Source of the DNA: Coniferiporia sulphurascens
Taxonomy: Eukaryota > Basidiomycota > Agaricomycetes > Hymenochaetales > Hymenochaetaceae
Assembly (NCBI GenBank): GCA_002794785.1
Contig: NBBA01000007.1
Span: 1,178,001 to 1,242,000, forward strand
Length of the DNA stretch: 64,000 bases
Reading direction: 5' to 3'
Numbering within the stretch: the stretch's first letter is position 1; the number at the start of each line of letters is the position of its first letter. A program made the translations under genes and the position numbers. This document shows, in pieces, positions 21,171 through 33,071 of this stretch. Below the pieces are notes generated by a model. That model was not told the DNA's origin. It did not search any database and saw only the letters and a program-made list of their open reading frames with translations.

Positions 21171-24100
21171 TAGAGACACTATCTATCCTACAGTGGAACG
21201 CCACCCGCTCACTAGCAGCGATACACTCCCTAATTCCTGTCCTTACAACTGACCCATCCCCCCCGCACCTAATCCTTATACAGGAACCCCCCTGGTATCA
21301 AATAGGACTGCAACCCTCACTCACCGAACCAACCGGTACCCCGGTCTTCAACGTCCCAACCATCCCAGGATACATACCCGTCCTGCCGCCAGTGACGTGC
21401 CCTCAGGTAGTCACGTATGTATCCAGAGCCCTCCCTCCCACCTCATGGTCGATCCTCGGAGCTGCCTCACATGGCACCGATGTACTGACAGTGGAGGTCC
21501 GATCCCAACTCACCCTCCAGGTGTGCAACTACTATGGCATGCACCCCCCAGACTGAGAGAACACCTCCCCTCAGTACCCAGGTGAGTCCTTTTTATTCTC
21601 ACTCCCCTCGGCACTAGCCACCACCCTACTCGTGGCAGGCGACTTCAACCATCGCCACCACATGTGGTCCGACTTCTCCGTCCCATGAAGGGATGACTTG
21701 GGGGCGCAACCCCTTGACGACTTTTTTCGCAGGCATGGCTTGTCACCTTCCCACCTCCCGGACTCTGACTCTCGGCCCAATGGAAATCACCACCGGTGCC
21801 CCATTGACATGATCTGGGCCCCACCCATGGTCAACCCCGACTCTATTTTAGACTCGGCCACCTCCGACACCTCCCCTCTGTCCGACCACGCCATCCTGCA
21901 ATGGTCACTGCCATTTCGGCCCCCCCCTCCCATCCTAAAGACATGCTGGCTGCTACCAACTGACAAGGAGGAATGGACTGACATCGCCTTCCCTCTCCTA
22001 CAGGCAGCCTTTTGCCTACCAGGGCTCGACTCCCACTCTCTGGACATTAAGGCCAAAGTGGTTATCAACTCTATGGTCACTGCCCTCCAGCCGTTCACCC
22101 GTCTCACAAAACCATCAAAAGCGGAAGTCCCTTGGTGGTCACCCCAATGCAAGGCACTCCTCACCGCCATCCAGATGGCCACCACCCCCCTACAGCGATC
22201 TGCAGCCCAACGCGCCTTCAAGCACGGCGTCAGAACAGCCAAGCGGCAGTTCTATGCCAATCAGGCGTCGGAAGCAGACGCCTCCAACATCTGGAACTGG
22301 GCCAAGCGAGGCCTGGGAAATCGACCCACCCCCATCCCATCACTGAAACAACGAGACGGGTCCTTCACACAAACGGACAATGAAAAAGGTGAGCTCTTCC
22401 AAGAAACCTTCTTCATGCCCCCCCCAACCCCCGCAGAGGCCAACACCACGCCTCCACCAAGACATCCAGCTGCCCCACCGATCCTCCTCACCGAGCTTAT
22501 GGGGGCACTGGCCGATACATCCAACTTGTCGGCACCAGGCCTCTCGGGAATAGGTTACCACCCCCTGAAATGGGTGGTGGAAGCCTACCCTGACGAGATC
22601 CTCCTGCTTTTCAATGACTGCCTATGCTTAGGGCACCACCCCGAGTGCTGGCAGGTGGCAAAAGTAGTGATGCTCCAGAAGCCTAACAAGAAGGACCCAT
22701 TCTCGCCACGATCCTACCGGCCCATCACCCTTGAGGAGACCTTAGGGAAACTCCTTGAAAAGATAATTGCTAACCGGCTCCAGTTCCTCGCAAACACGTG
22801 GGACTGGCTGCCACCAAACCAATATGGAGGGCGCCAAGGACATTCTGTCTACGATGCTGCCCAACACCTCCTACAGATTACGGAACGCGCCCACTCAGAA
22901 GGCCTCATCTGCTCGGTCCTCATGGTTGACATTCAAGGTTTCTTCGACTCGGTGCACCCCCAACTCCTCCACCAACAGCTGTTGGACCTCAGTTGCACAC
23001 CAGATATGGCCAACTGGTGTCTGTCCTTCATGACAGATCGGCAGGTCGCTATCACTTTCGATGGCACCACCCTCCCTACTGCCCCCAAACCCGACCTCGG
23101 CACCATGCAAGGATCACCGGTCTCCCCCATCCTGTCGACGATATTTGCAGGCATGGTCCTCCAGTGCTTTTACCAAGCTGGCACCACCGCTTTAGCATAT
23201 GTTGACAACCATTTACTAATCTGTGTAGGAACCTCTGTGGCAGCCAACTGTCGCGCTCTCGCCCACGCCTACCACCAACTCGACACCCTCTTCGGCACAA
23301 TTGGTCTCAACATCGAAGCCACCAAGACAGAGTGCCTCCATTTCCACCCCCCTCGGCGACAAACTGGCTACGATGGCTGGGACACCACTGGCATACAGGT
23401 CACACCCAACACCCTGATCCGCCCCTCAATCCCACTGCAGTGGTTGGGGATCTGGTGGGATCCAGGCCTTTCCTTCAAACCCCATGTCGAGAGAATGTGC
23501 TCGAAGGGGCTCTCCACCCTTGCCGCCCTCCACATTCTGGGTAATACCCAATGCGGAATCTCGGCCCTCCTCCTCTGCCGCCTTTACACCTCCTGCGTCT
23601 GATCAGTCCTGTCATGGGGCGCGCCAGTATGGTATCATGGCCGCTGCCAAAAAACCTTGGTAAACCACCTTCAGACCGTGCAAAACACAGCTTGTCGGTG
23701 GATCTTGGGCGACTTCAAAGGCACCTCTCCCCATTCTACCAATTTTCTTTGCTCCATTCCCCCTCTCTCTTTCTATTTCGAATATATAAAGACTACCCAT
23801 TCTCTGCGCCTCTGGCGCACCCTGCACTTCATTGGCCGTAAACTTTTTAAAAATGTAGCTAATAGACCATTCACACTTTCTCTGCAGGTCCGAGCCCCCA
23901 GGGTTCAACAGGTCCCCGCATACATGCATCCCCCATGGACGGACCCCTTGGCCTTCACCAATGGCTGAGTCCTCTTCACCACCCCCATCACCCTGGTCAG
24001 CTCAGACATGCGCAAACAATTTGTCAGTGCAGCAAGAGCCCTCGGCTCCACAACACATGTCCAGGTCTTCACAGATGGCTCCTGCATTGACAATAAGTCG

Positions 24101-25168
24101 GGCTCAGCCATTTGCGCCATGCTTGGCACCACCCACCTCCAGTCGCGACGACTGGAGTCCCCCACCTGCACTACAGCCACGGATGCCGAGGAATTCTCCC
24201 TAGCCATGGCCCCAGGCTGGGTAGTGTGCCGCCTCCCGGCCCAACTGCATGTCACATCAGATGTGTTCTTCCTATCTAATTCACTAACCGCAATCCACCT
24301 TTTCCATACGTGGGCCGCCGCATCAGGCGCCCACCTCCTCCACATATGGAAAGCAGGTGTGGAGACTCTCCTAGATTCATACCCACAGATCACAGTTCAC
24401 TTCGTATGGTGCCCCGGACACTCGGACATCCTCGGAAATGAATGGGCTGACCAGGAAGCGAAGTTAGCTACGGAGCTCCCCCCATCCGATCTTAAACCAT
24501 CCACCTCCGCCCTCAAAGAGGTCGCCGTCTGTACCCTCATGGACAGGTGGACCCTCACACTAGCCCGCCCCCTAGCCTCCACCACCGACAAATACTTAGC
24601 AGTACAAGGCCCTCCCTCACAACGCCTGAGAAAGATGCTCACCTACTCAGCGGACCATCCCTGGAGCGAGCTGTCAGCAGTCGCCCAAGTCCTCTGTCGC
24701 GCCGGTCCCTACGGGGGCTACTGGTTGAGCTTTGACTTGGCCTACCGACGCAGACACGGCTTGATCTTGCACTGCAGGTGGCACAACCACCCCCCATGGC
24801 CTGCGCAGTCGACTGCACATATCTTAGGCGGCTGCAGCACTTTCCAACCCTGGATACAATGTGTATGGCCTCCCAGGGACCCCCTTCCAGTCCACCACAC
24901 AGAGTGGGCTGACGAAAACCGAATACCGATTTTGCACCATTGGCTGAGGCTGACAGGGCACCTAAATCGCCTGTCTGACCGGACATCTGGAGCCATTCAA
25001 CTAGCCTTTGCAATGATGGAACTAGATGGCCACCCAACTGACAAGGATATGGACTTGGACCTCCTAAGGGACTACATGCATCATATGCTTGGACCCCAAA
25101 CCCAGGACTCGGACCCAGCCCTTTTGGAGCTCTCAGGTATGCTCCCCCCCTTCCCTCCCGAACAGTGA
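21167..25168 (+). pseudogene. LINE-D1 ORF2: APE endonuclease, RT, RNase H (catalytically dead)
   Basis: One frame of 1333 codons holds four in-frame TGAs: 21554-21556, about 21686-21688, 23600-23602 and 23966-23968. Endonuclease motifs: ILQWNATRS, EPPWYQ, GDFN, PIDMIW, SDHAILQW (to about residue 240). RT follows, with LSAPGLSGIGY near 450, QGFFDSV near 590 and the catalytic box changed to YVDN near 678. RNase H: FTDGS near 967, DAEEFSLA intact, but the third acidic residue reads SNSL instead of SDSL. The C-terminal HCRWHNH and AHILGGC motif is intact. Both Asp to Asn changes are G to A. Confidence 0.92.
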
Positions 25169-25489
25169 CTGCCTTTTAAATTCCTTTGAAATATGTCTCA
25201 GCCGGCGCTCTCACCCTCCCCTTCCAATTCTAAGCTACTTACTTTAACCTGCCCTTACCCACTTGGTTTGTTCATCATGATATGTACTCCTCCTTCTACT
25301 GTTTTCTCTTACTAAATAGGGACTCTTCACACTTCGGCACCCCTATGGGGAGCAGAGCCCCTGCCCAGTTTTGTGCGATGCGCGATGACGGGCACCTCCG
25401 TTGTTATGTAGTTAGGGCCCCCCCTTTGGGGGGGCAGCTTGTAATTATGTAATACTGCAGGAATAATAAAATAAAATAAAATAAAAAAA
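25169..25489 (+). promoter_or_regulatory. LINE-D1 3' UTR and tail
   Basis: SL1 arms at 25319-25326 (GGGACTCT) and 25354-25361 (AGAGCCCC), with one A/C mismatch. SL2 at 25417-25435, a 7-bp G/C stem with a TTT loop. The tail is A-rich with AAAAT units to 25489. Confidence 0.78.
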
Positions 25490-28400
25490 GACTCCATGGT
25501 CACCGCCCTCCAGCTGTTCACCTGCCTCACAAAGCCATCGAAAACAGAAGTCCCATGGTGGTCACCCCACTGCAAGACACTACTATCTGTGATCATGACG
25601 GCCACCACCCCCCTCCAGCATACAACAGCAAGAAGAGCCTTCAAAAGGGGCATACGGACGGCCAAACGGCAGTTCTATGCGGACCAGGCATCGGAAGCGG
25701 ATGCCTCCAACATCTGGAACTGGGCCAAACACAGTCTCGGTAACCAACCCACCCCCATCCCATCGCTGAAATGGTGAGACGGCACCTTCACCCAAATGGA
25801 TGATGAGAAAGGTGAGCTCTTCCACGAAACCTTCTTTATGCCCCCACCACACCAGACAACGGCCAACACCCTGCGGCCACCACCTCAACCAGCTGCCCCG
25901 CCCATTCTCCTAACGGAGCTTACGGGGGCACTGGCCGACACATCCAACTTGTCAGCTCCAGGCCTCTCAAGAATAGGTTACCGCCCCCTGAAATGGGTGG
26001 TGGAAGCCTACCCTGACGAGATACTTACTCTTTTCAATGATTGTCTGCGCACAGGGCACCACCCCGAGTGCTGGCGAGCGGCAAAAGTGGTAATGCTCAG
26101 GAAACCAAACAAGAAGGACCCCTTTTCACCTCGTTCATACCGACCCATTACCCTCGAGGAGACCCTAGGGAAACTCCTTGAAAAGATAATTGCTAACTGG
26201 CTCCAATACCTTGCGAACATGAGGGATTGGTTGCCACCTAACCAGTATGGGGGACATCAAGGACACTCGGTCTATGATGCTGCCCAACACCTACTACAGA
26301 TTGTGGAATGTGCCCACTCAGAGGGACAGGTTTGCTCGGTCCTTGTGGTTGACATACAGGGCTTCTTCGACTCGGTACACCCTCAACTCCTCCACTGACA
26401 ACTGTTGGACCTCGGTTGCACACCAGACATGGCCAACTGGTGTCTGTCCTTCATGATGGATAGGCAGGTAGCTGTTGCTTTCGATGGCACCACCCTCCCC
26501 ACCACCCCCAAACCCGACTTCGGCACCCCACAGGGATTGCCAGTATCCCCCATCCTGTCAACTATATTTGCAGGGGTGGTCCTCCAGCGCATTCACCAAG
26601 CCGGCACCACCGCTCTGGCATACGTTGACAACCACTTACTCATTTGTGTAGGTCCCTCAGTGGCATCCAACTGCCGCGCCTTAGCCCGTGCCTACCAACA
26701 ACTTGACACCCTCTTCGGCACCATCAGTCTCAACATCAAAGCCACCAAGATGGAGTGTCTCCACTTCCACCCTCCTCAGTGACGCACCGGCTACGACGGC
26801 TGGGACATGGCCGGGGTACAGGTCGACCCCAACACCCTAATCCGCCCCTCAATTCCACTCCGGTGGCTGGGGATATGGTGGGACCCAGGCCTTTCCTTCA
26901 AACCCCATGTGGAACGTATGAGATCCAAGGGGCTATCCACACTTGCCGCCCTCCGTATCCTGGGAAACACCCAACACGGGATCTCGGCCCTCCTCCTCCA
27001 CCGCCTTTACACCACCTGTGTCCACTCTGTCCTTTCATGGGGGGCACCAGTGTGGTTCCATGGCCGCCACCAAAAAAACCTTGGTAAACCACCTACAGGC
27101 TGTACAAAATATGGCCTGCCGGTGGATATTAGGCATCTTTAAAGGCGCATCCCCCCAGTCCACTAATTTCCTTTGCTCAGTTCCCCCTCTCTCTTTCTAT
27201 TTTGAGTATATAAAGACGATCCATTCCCTACGCCTCTGGTGCACCCCCCACTCTATTGGCCGAAAACTATTTAAAAATGTAGCTAATAGACCTTTCTCCC
27301 TTTCTCTGCAGGTCCGAGCCCCCCGGGTTCAGCAAGTCCCTGCATGCATGCATCCCCCATGGACGGATCCCCTGGCCTTTACTCAGGGCAGGGTTCGCTT
27401 CTCAACCCCCTCCACCCCGGTTAGCACCGACACATGAAAATCCTTCATAACGGCGGCGTGGCAACTAGGGTCCACCCCCCATGTCCAGGTATTCACAGAC
27501 GGCTCCCGTATTGACAATAAGTCGGGCTCGGCCATCTGTGCGATGCTCGGCAACACCCGCCTCCGGTCTTGCCGACTGGAGTCCCCTACCTGTGCCACAG
27601 CCATGGATGCCGAGGAATTCTCCCTCGCTATGGCCCCCGGCTGGGTGGTGCACCGCCTCCTGGCTCAACTGCATGTTGCATCAGACATCTTCTTCCTGTC
27701 TGATTCGCTGACTGCACTCCACCTGTTCCAAACATGGGCAGCCGCCCCCGGCGCCCACCTCCTCCACATTTGGAAAGTGGGTGTGGAAACTCTGCTGGAC
27801 TCGTACCCCCAGCTTGCCGTTCACTTCGTCTGGTGCCCCGGTCACTCAGACATCCCCAGAAATGAATGGGCTGACACAGAAGTGAAACTAGCAACGGAGC
27901 TCCCACCATCTGAACTAAAACTGTCCACCTCTGCACTAAAAGAAGCCGCCATCCGCACCCTCATGGACAGGTGGACCATCTTGTTAGCCCGCCCCCTTGC
28001 CTCAACCACCGACAAATATCTAGTGGTACATGGCCTCCCCTCTCACCGACCCAGGAAGCTACTCATGCACCCGGTCGACCACCCATGAAGTGAGCTATCG
28101 GTGGTCGCCCAAGTCCTCTGTCGAGCTGGTCCCTACGGGGGTTACTGGTTGAGCTTTGACTCAGCCTACTGACACCGACATGGCTTGATTTTGCACTGCA
28201 GGTGGCACAACCACCCCCCATGGCCTGCGCAGTCGACCGCCCACATCTTAGGCGGCTGTAGCACCTTCCAACCTTGGATATGATGTGTATGGCCACCTCG
28301 GGACCCTCTCCCAACCCACCACTCTGAGTGGGCAGATGAAAACTGCCTCCCGGTTCTGCACCGCTGGCTAAGGCTAACGGGGCATCTCAACCGCCTCTCT

Positions 28401-28588
28401 GAACGCACCGCAGGCGCCATCCGGCTCTCTTTCGCCACGATGGACCTAGACGGACACCCAACCGACGAGGATATGGACTTGGACCTCCTAAGGGACTACA
28501 TGCGTCGTATGCTCGGACCCCGAACCCAGGACTCAGACCCAGCCCTTTTGGAGCTATCAGGTACACTCCCCCCCTTTCCACTCGAGTA
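25490..28588 (+). pseudogene. LINE-D2 ORF2 (linker, RT, RNase H, C-terminus)
   Basis: RT motifs are recognisable but the catalytic box reads YVDN (about 26620-26631). Stops are at about 25775, 26396-26398, 26780-26782, 27435-27437, 28086-28088, 28171 and 28281. Most are TGA where sister copies have CGA. An extra A in the A-run near 27070 shifts the frame. The region from the RT thumb into RNase H (KLFKNVANRPFSLSLQVRAP) reads straight through CTGCAGGT, so there is no intron. RNase H acidic residues FTDGS, AEEFSLA, SDSL and NEWAD are present. It ends SGTLPPFPLE. Confidence 0.88.
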
Positions 28589-28915
28589 AAAACACCTGCC
28601 TTTCGGATTCCCACACAATACATCTCGGCCAGCGCTCTCGCCCCCCCTTCTCACTTCTAAGCTTCTTACTTTAACCTGTGGTCACACATTTGGTTTGTTT
28701 GTAGCAATATGTATCCCTCCCTCTTGTTTTCTTCTCATACTAAATAGGGGCTCTTCACATGCCGGCACCCTCAGGGAGCAGAGCCCCCGCCCAGTTTTGT
28801 GCGATGCGCAATGATGGGCACCTCCGTTGTTATGTAGTTAGGGCCCCCCCCTTTGGGGGGGGGCAGCTTGTAATTATGTAATACTGCAGGAATAATAATA
28901 AATAAATAAATAAAA
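28589..28915 (+). promoter_or_regulatory. LINE-D2 3' UTR and AAAT tail
   Basis: SL1 arms at 28747-28754 and 28780-28787 (GGGGCTCT with AGAGCCCC). SL2 at 28843-28864. The tail is (AAAT)n to 28915. Confidence 0.78.
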
Positions 28916-29684
28916 TGACAGGGGGTGGGGATTGAGATGGCAGGGACCAGCACAGCATGGCATGGTCAGACAGTGGGGAGGTGGTTGATGAGCCTGAGTC
29001 TATGATGGAGTCGGGGTTGATTGCAGGTGGGGCCCAGATCATGTCAATAGGGCACTGCCGATGATTGTTGACAGGCTGCGAGTCAGAGTCCGGGAGGTGG
29101 GCTGGCGCAAGGCCGTGCTCTCAAAAGAAGTCATTGAGGGGTTGCACCCTCAAGTCCTCCTGCCGAGCAGCGAGGAGTTCGGACCATGAGTGGTGGCGAC
29201 AGTTGAAGTTGCCTGCCACCAGGAGGGTGGAGGCCAAGGCCAGTGGGATTGTAAAGAGGAACAACTCACCTGGGTATTGTGGGGTGGTGGTGGTGTGGTC
29301 CGGCGCATGCATCCCATAAAAGTTGCACAGGCGGATCGTCAGATGGGCACAGATTTCGATAGTGAGGATGTCGGTGCCGGATGAGGCGGCCCCGAGGACA
29401 GACCATGATGTGGAGGGGAGGGCGTGGGAAACATATGTGGCCACCCGAGGCCGATTGGCTGGGGGTAGAACTGCTATATACCCAGGGAGGGAAAGTACGT
29501 TGAGGACTGGGGTTCCGGTGGGGTCGGTAAGGGATGGCTGGAGACCAATTTGGTACCAGGGGGGTTCCTGTATCAAAATGATGGTGGGTGGGGATGGGTC
29601 AGTAGTGAGGATCGGAATAAGGGAATGGACTGTGGCGAGAGAGCGCGCAGCATTCCACTGAAGAATATAGATGTCTCTATTCAT
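28916..29684 (-). pseudogene. LINE-B ORF2 endonuclease part
   Basis: Starts MNRDIYILQWNAARSLATVH on the minus strand at 29684. It contains EPPWYQ, FNCRHHSW, PIDMIWAPP and SDHAMLCW. One stop follows LNDFF (29121-29123). The catalytic-type GDFN reads GNFN here. Confidence 0.85.
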
Positions 29685-30640
29685 TGGTCCTCCATGTGGT
29701 CATCATCAGGTCTGTCAATGGCCGCCTTGATCTGGCGGAAACGCCGTTTCTTGGGGCATTGCGGTAGGGTAGTGGGGTGGTCGTCTTTGCAGTTGGTGCA
29801 GTAGTGAGGGTGAGGGCAATGGTTGCCCTTGACGGCTTCGGAGGTGCATGATGTGCATGACTTACAGTGGTTGCGGGTGAGGTGTCCTCCCCCACAGTCG
29901 GCGCAGCAGGGCTGGGCATGGCAACCCCTCGTTCCATGGCCTAGGCCCTGGCAGTGTTCACACTGGGTGAGGCCAGGGCGGTAAGGCGGGACCGAGAGGG
30001 AGAGGGCAGAGCTGAACAGCCATACACACGGGTGCTTGAGGAGTTGCGCCCAGATGGATCCATCGGGGTCGGAGAAGGAGAACGCCATGGGGCACTTCTG
30101 TAGGGTCAGGAGGTGCTCTTCAGTGGCAGTGAAGTGAGGGTTGACTACAAAGTTGAGGGGATGGAGCGATGGGTTATTCCGAATTTCGGCCATGAGGGCC
30201 TTCAGGGATATGGTGTGGCCATTCTGGCCGAAGAGGTAGTCCACACAGGGCACCATGGAGATGTGGAGGGAGGACCGCGGTCGGACATGGATGGGGGTGA
30301 GCATGTACTGCATGGGGATCTTGTCGATTGCGACCGAGAGGCAACGTTCACGCATGTGGGCTGCGAAGGCTGTGGAGTGCCGATCGATGATCGTGTCCAT
30401 GGCCAGGGAGGCGGAGGCGGGGTGCTTGGCAAATGAGGTCATGAGGTTCCCCTTTATGTTGAAAGAGGAGGCCAAGACTGTGACCTGGTCAGCAGTGGGA
30501 AGGGAGGAGAAGAACTCATGGGCAGTGGCGGTGAGGTGCATGGCTGGGAGCTGGATCTCGGCTTTGAGCGATATCGCCGGGATGAGGACCAGGGTGGGGT
30601 CCTTGGCATACATCAGGGGCAGGGGTGGAACTTGGCCACA
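29681..30640 (-). pseudogene. LINE-B ORF1, C-terminal two-thirds (open)
   Basis: Open from the break at 30640 (GQVPPLPLMYAKDPTLVLIP) to TGA 29683-29681. It includes the conserved block HISMVPCVDYLFGQNGH and the three zinc-binding modules starting CEHCQGLGHGTRGC. Although this segment has no stop, its N-terminal third is missing. It ends DDDHMEDQ, overlapping the ORF2 ATG. Confidence 0.87.
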
Positions 30641-31959
30641 CCTTCTTGTCCTCTTACCACCACCATCTCTGGTTTTCACTGGGGGTCGTCTCAGGGTTTG
30701 TCGCAGCAACCCATGCTCTGGTCTGGTATTCTACTGGGTCGACATGAGAGAAGGCTTCCGACTACACACCTTTTACAAAGGAGTGTTGCTCGCTGGTTGC
30801 CGAGGCGCTGTAATGGTGTCGTCTGATGGCGTGAAAGGGGCTCACACCCGCCAGGGGGCAGGCAACCCGTCATTAACGTTGCAATGGGGGGGGATGGCTC
30901 AGTGAGTACCAAGATCCTTCTTCATGTCTGCCATGCTCTCTCGGGGCATGGTGCTCGGCTGGTCCACCTCTTGGCGGCACAAGGGGCACATGCCTGCCAG
31001 TTGGGGGGGGACATGACGTTAACATCCCCACACCCGTGTGGGGGGGGGGGGGTAACCCTCTGCCCTTCAGTGGTCAGCTTCGGTCGGGAGACCTCGGGTT
31101 TGGGGAAACTCGGATCTGACCTTCGGGTCGGGACTTAAAAATCCTGGGGCTGCATTGTCCTTGGCATGACAAACCATAAAAATGGCTGCCCCAAATCCCG
31201 AAAGGGTCTCTGATGATGGCACTAGCTGCTATAAGGAGATAGGGGCTTCATAACACATGGTGTTGCGGTAAGAACCAGCCGACGCGAAAGCGACAGGCCA
31301 CCATGGGCCTCTTGGGGGGACAACGCTGGGGCTCACCTAGCAGTCGCGGGAAGTCCCTGGTAGCCGGCCCTCTCCCATCAAAGTGGGAAGGACACTGGTA
31401 CCCCTTGAGAGGTGGTTAGTCAGAGCAGACTCCCTGGCAGCTGTAACAAGTGCTGGGGTCCAAGCGATGGCAACACGTCAACTTCGGTACATTGCGGATC
31501 CAGAAGCGGGCCTTGTGCCTGAGTATTCCCCCTCGGGGCTCTGAAGCGTGTGCTGGGGAACAGGAAACTCCGGGGGGGCCTAGGAAACCCTCCCACTATG
31601 GAGCAAGCTGTAGCAGTGGGGGATAGTTCCCTCCACTGGCTCCAGAGCACTAAATCTGGCATGGGTGCACATAGGAGTAAGTCCTATTGTGTGCTTAAGT
31701 TGATTCCCAGAAACTAGTGGCGCTCTACAATGGAAAGCGGGGTAAGGGGGGGAATGTGTAGGGTAGGGGGGGCACCCAATGGGTGGGGTAGTGCCTATGG
31801 CGCTGCGACCCTCACTCGGAATGTCCTCCTGGCGTGGCATGCCCTTCCCAATCCAGCGCATTGTAGAGGACAGCGTGTCAGGTATAAGTCCTTTGGTCAG
31901 GCATCTATGTCACAAGGAAGGTGTACACGTAGTGGGGCCCCACAAGGGCGCTCTTTAAT
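30641..31959 (+). other. Noncoding module, copy 1 (function unknown)
   Basis: Starts CCTTCTTGTCCTCTTACC and shares CCTTCTTG and ACCACCACCATC with the LINE 5' leader. Several G-runs are present. Anchors conserved with copy 2 include AGACTCCCTGGCAGC, GGAACAGGAAACTC, GGGGGGCA and GGGCCCCACAAGGGCG near its end. No convincing ORF is shared between the copies. The last 130 bases can be read in a frame that enters RNase H, but a TAA lies at the junction. It may be the long 5' region of an unseen LINE lineage. Confidence 0.65.
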
Positions 31960-32750
31960 TCTGGTACCCCCAACTCACCGTCCATTTCGTATGGTGCCCC
32001 GGACACTCGGACATCCCCGGAAATGAATGGGCTGACATGGAAGCTAAGCTGGTGATGGAGCTCCCTCCATCCGACCTCAAACCCTCCACTTCTGCACTAA
32101 AAGAAGCTGCCATCCACACTCTTATGGAACGATGGACGCTCTCATTGGCCCGCCCACTAGCCTTGACTGCCGATAAATACTTGGCAGTCCATGGCCTACC
32201 CTCATGCAGACCGTGAAAAATCCTCATGCACTCGGTTGACCACCCACGCAGTGAGCTATCTGCAGTCGCGCAGGTCCTCTGCCATGCCGGTCCCTACGGG
32301 GGCTACTGGCTGAGCTTTGACTCAGCCTACCGCCACAGGCACGGCCTGATCTCGCATTGCAGATGGCACAACCACCCCCCATGGCCTGCACAGTCAACCG
32401 CCCACATCCTCGGTGGCTGCAGCACCTTCCACCCATGGATACGACACGTGTGGCCACCTCGGGACCCTCTCCCAGTCCACCACTCAGAGTGGGCTGACAA
32501 ACACCGCCTCCCAGTTCTGCACCGCTTGCTTAAGCTGACGGGGCATCTTAACTGCCTTTCCGACTGTGCCACTGGCGCCATCCGGCTGGCTTTTGCCACG
32601 ATGGACCTTGACGGCCACCCTACTGACGAGGATATGGACTTGGACCTCCTAAGGGGATACATGCACTGTATGCTTGGACCCCGAACATGGGACTCGGACC
32701 CAGCCCTTTTGGAGCTATCAGGTACGCTCCCCCCTTTCCCATCTGACTAA
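31960..32750 (+). pseudogene. NA1 ORF2 tail (end of RNase H and C-terminal domain)
   Basis: Begins around YPQLTVHFVWCPGHSDIPGN, so only the final RNase H motif is present. One TGA lies at about 32214-32216 (CRP*KILMHS). The frame then stays open through the HCRWHNH and AHILGGC motif to the end at 32750. Confidence 0.82.
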
Positions 32751-33071
32751 TGCCTGCCTTTCGAATTCCCCATGATACGTCTCAGCTGGTGCTCTTGCCC
32801 TCCCTTTCCACTTCTAAGCTTCTTACCTTAACCTGCCCTCACCTGTGTGGTTTGTTCATAGTGATATGTATCCCTCCCTCATGAGTTGTTTCTTACTAAA
32901 TAGGGGCTCTTCACACTTTGGCACCCTTCGGGGAGCAGAGCCCCCACCCAGTTTTGTGTGATGTGCAATGACGGGCACCTCCATTGTTATGTAGTTAGGG
33001 CCCCCCCTCCGGGGGGGCAGCTTGTAATTATGTAATACTGCAGGAATATTTAAAAAAAAAACAAAAAAAAA
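32751..33071 (+). promoter_or_regulatory. NA1 3' UTR and tail
   Basis: SL1 arms 32903-32910 and 32937-32944; SL2 33000-33018 (seven C, TCC loop, seven G). The tail is A-rich to 33071. Confidence 0.78.

Larger units (their letters stand above)
19075..25489 (+). mobile_element. LINE-D1, full-length (6415 bp), inactive
   Basis: Complete from the 5' leader (19075) through ORF1, ORF2 and 3' UTR to an (AAAAT)n-like tail. The right flank is LINE-D2 ORF2 starting GACTCC. Both RT and RNase H have lost a catalytic Asp (see ORF2). Confidence 0.92.
25490..28915 (+). mobile_element. LINE-D2, 5'-truncated
   Basis: Starts inside ORF2 (DSMVTALQL) directly after the LINE-D1 tail and has its own 3' UTR and AAAT tail. 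The tail abuts TGACAGGGGGTG of the minus-strand LINE-B half. The reverse complement of this 12-mer opens the LINE-B fragment at 1934. Confidence 0.88.
28916..30640 (-). mobile_element. LINE-B 5' half (ORF1 and endonuclease), broken at both ends
   Basis: On the minus strand: the C-terminal two-thirds of ORF1, the ATGA junction (29681-29684) and the endonuclease part of ORF2, ending CACCCCCTGTCA. The 3' half is not adjacent. The fragment at 1934 starts with the same 12 bases and continues this exact part of ORF2. The other end is cut by the noncoding module at 30641. Confidence 0.88.
30641..33071 (+). mobile_element. NA1: non-autonomous chimera, noncoding module plus LINE-D-type 3' end
   Basis: Consists of a roughly 1.3-kb module without ORFs followed by the last third of RNase H, the ORF2 C-terminus, a B/D-type 3' UTR and a poly(A)-like tail. 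NA2 at 41123-42849 has the same module joined to a C-type LINE 3' end. No target duplication is visible for NA1. Confidence 0.75.

Noticed and set aside
27290..27330. Intron-like acceptor and donor sequence CTCTGCAGGT in every ORF2 copy
   Set aside because: Several copies (LINE-D2, LINE-B2, LINE-E) read straight through in frame with conserved protein on both sides, so it is coding sequence.
31042..31051. G-run and palindrome ACCCGTGTGGGG in module copy 1 as a terminator or replication origin
   Set aside because: Not conserved in length or sequence in copy 2; no supporting signal.
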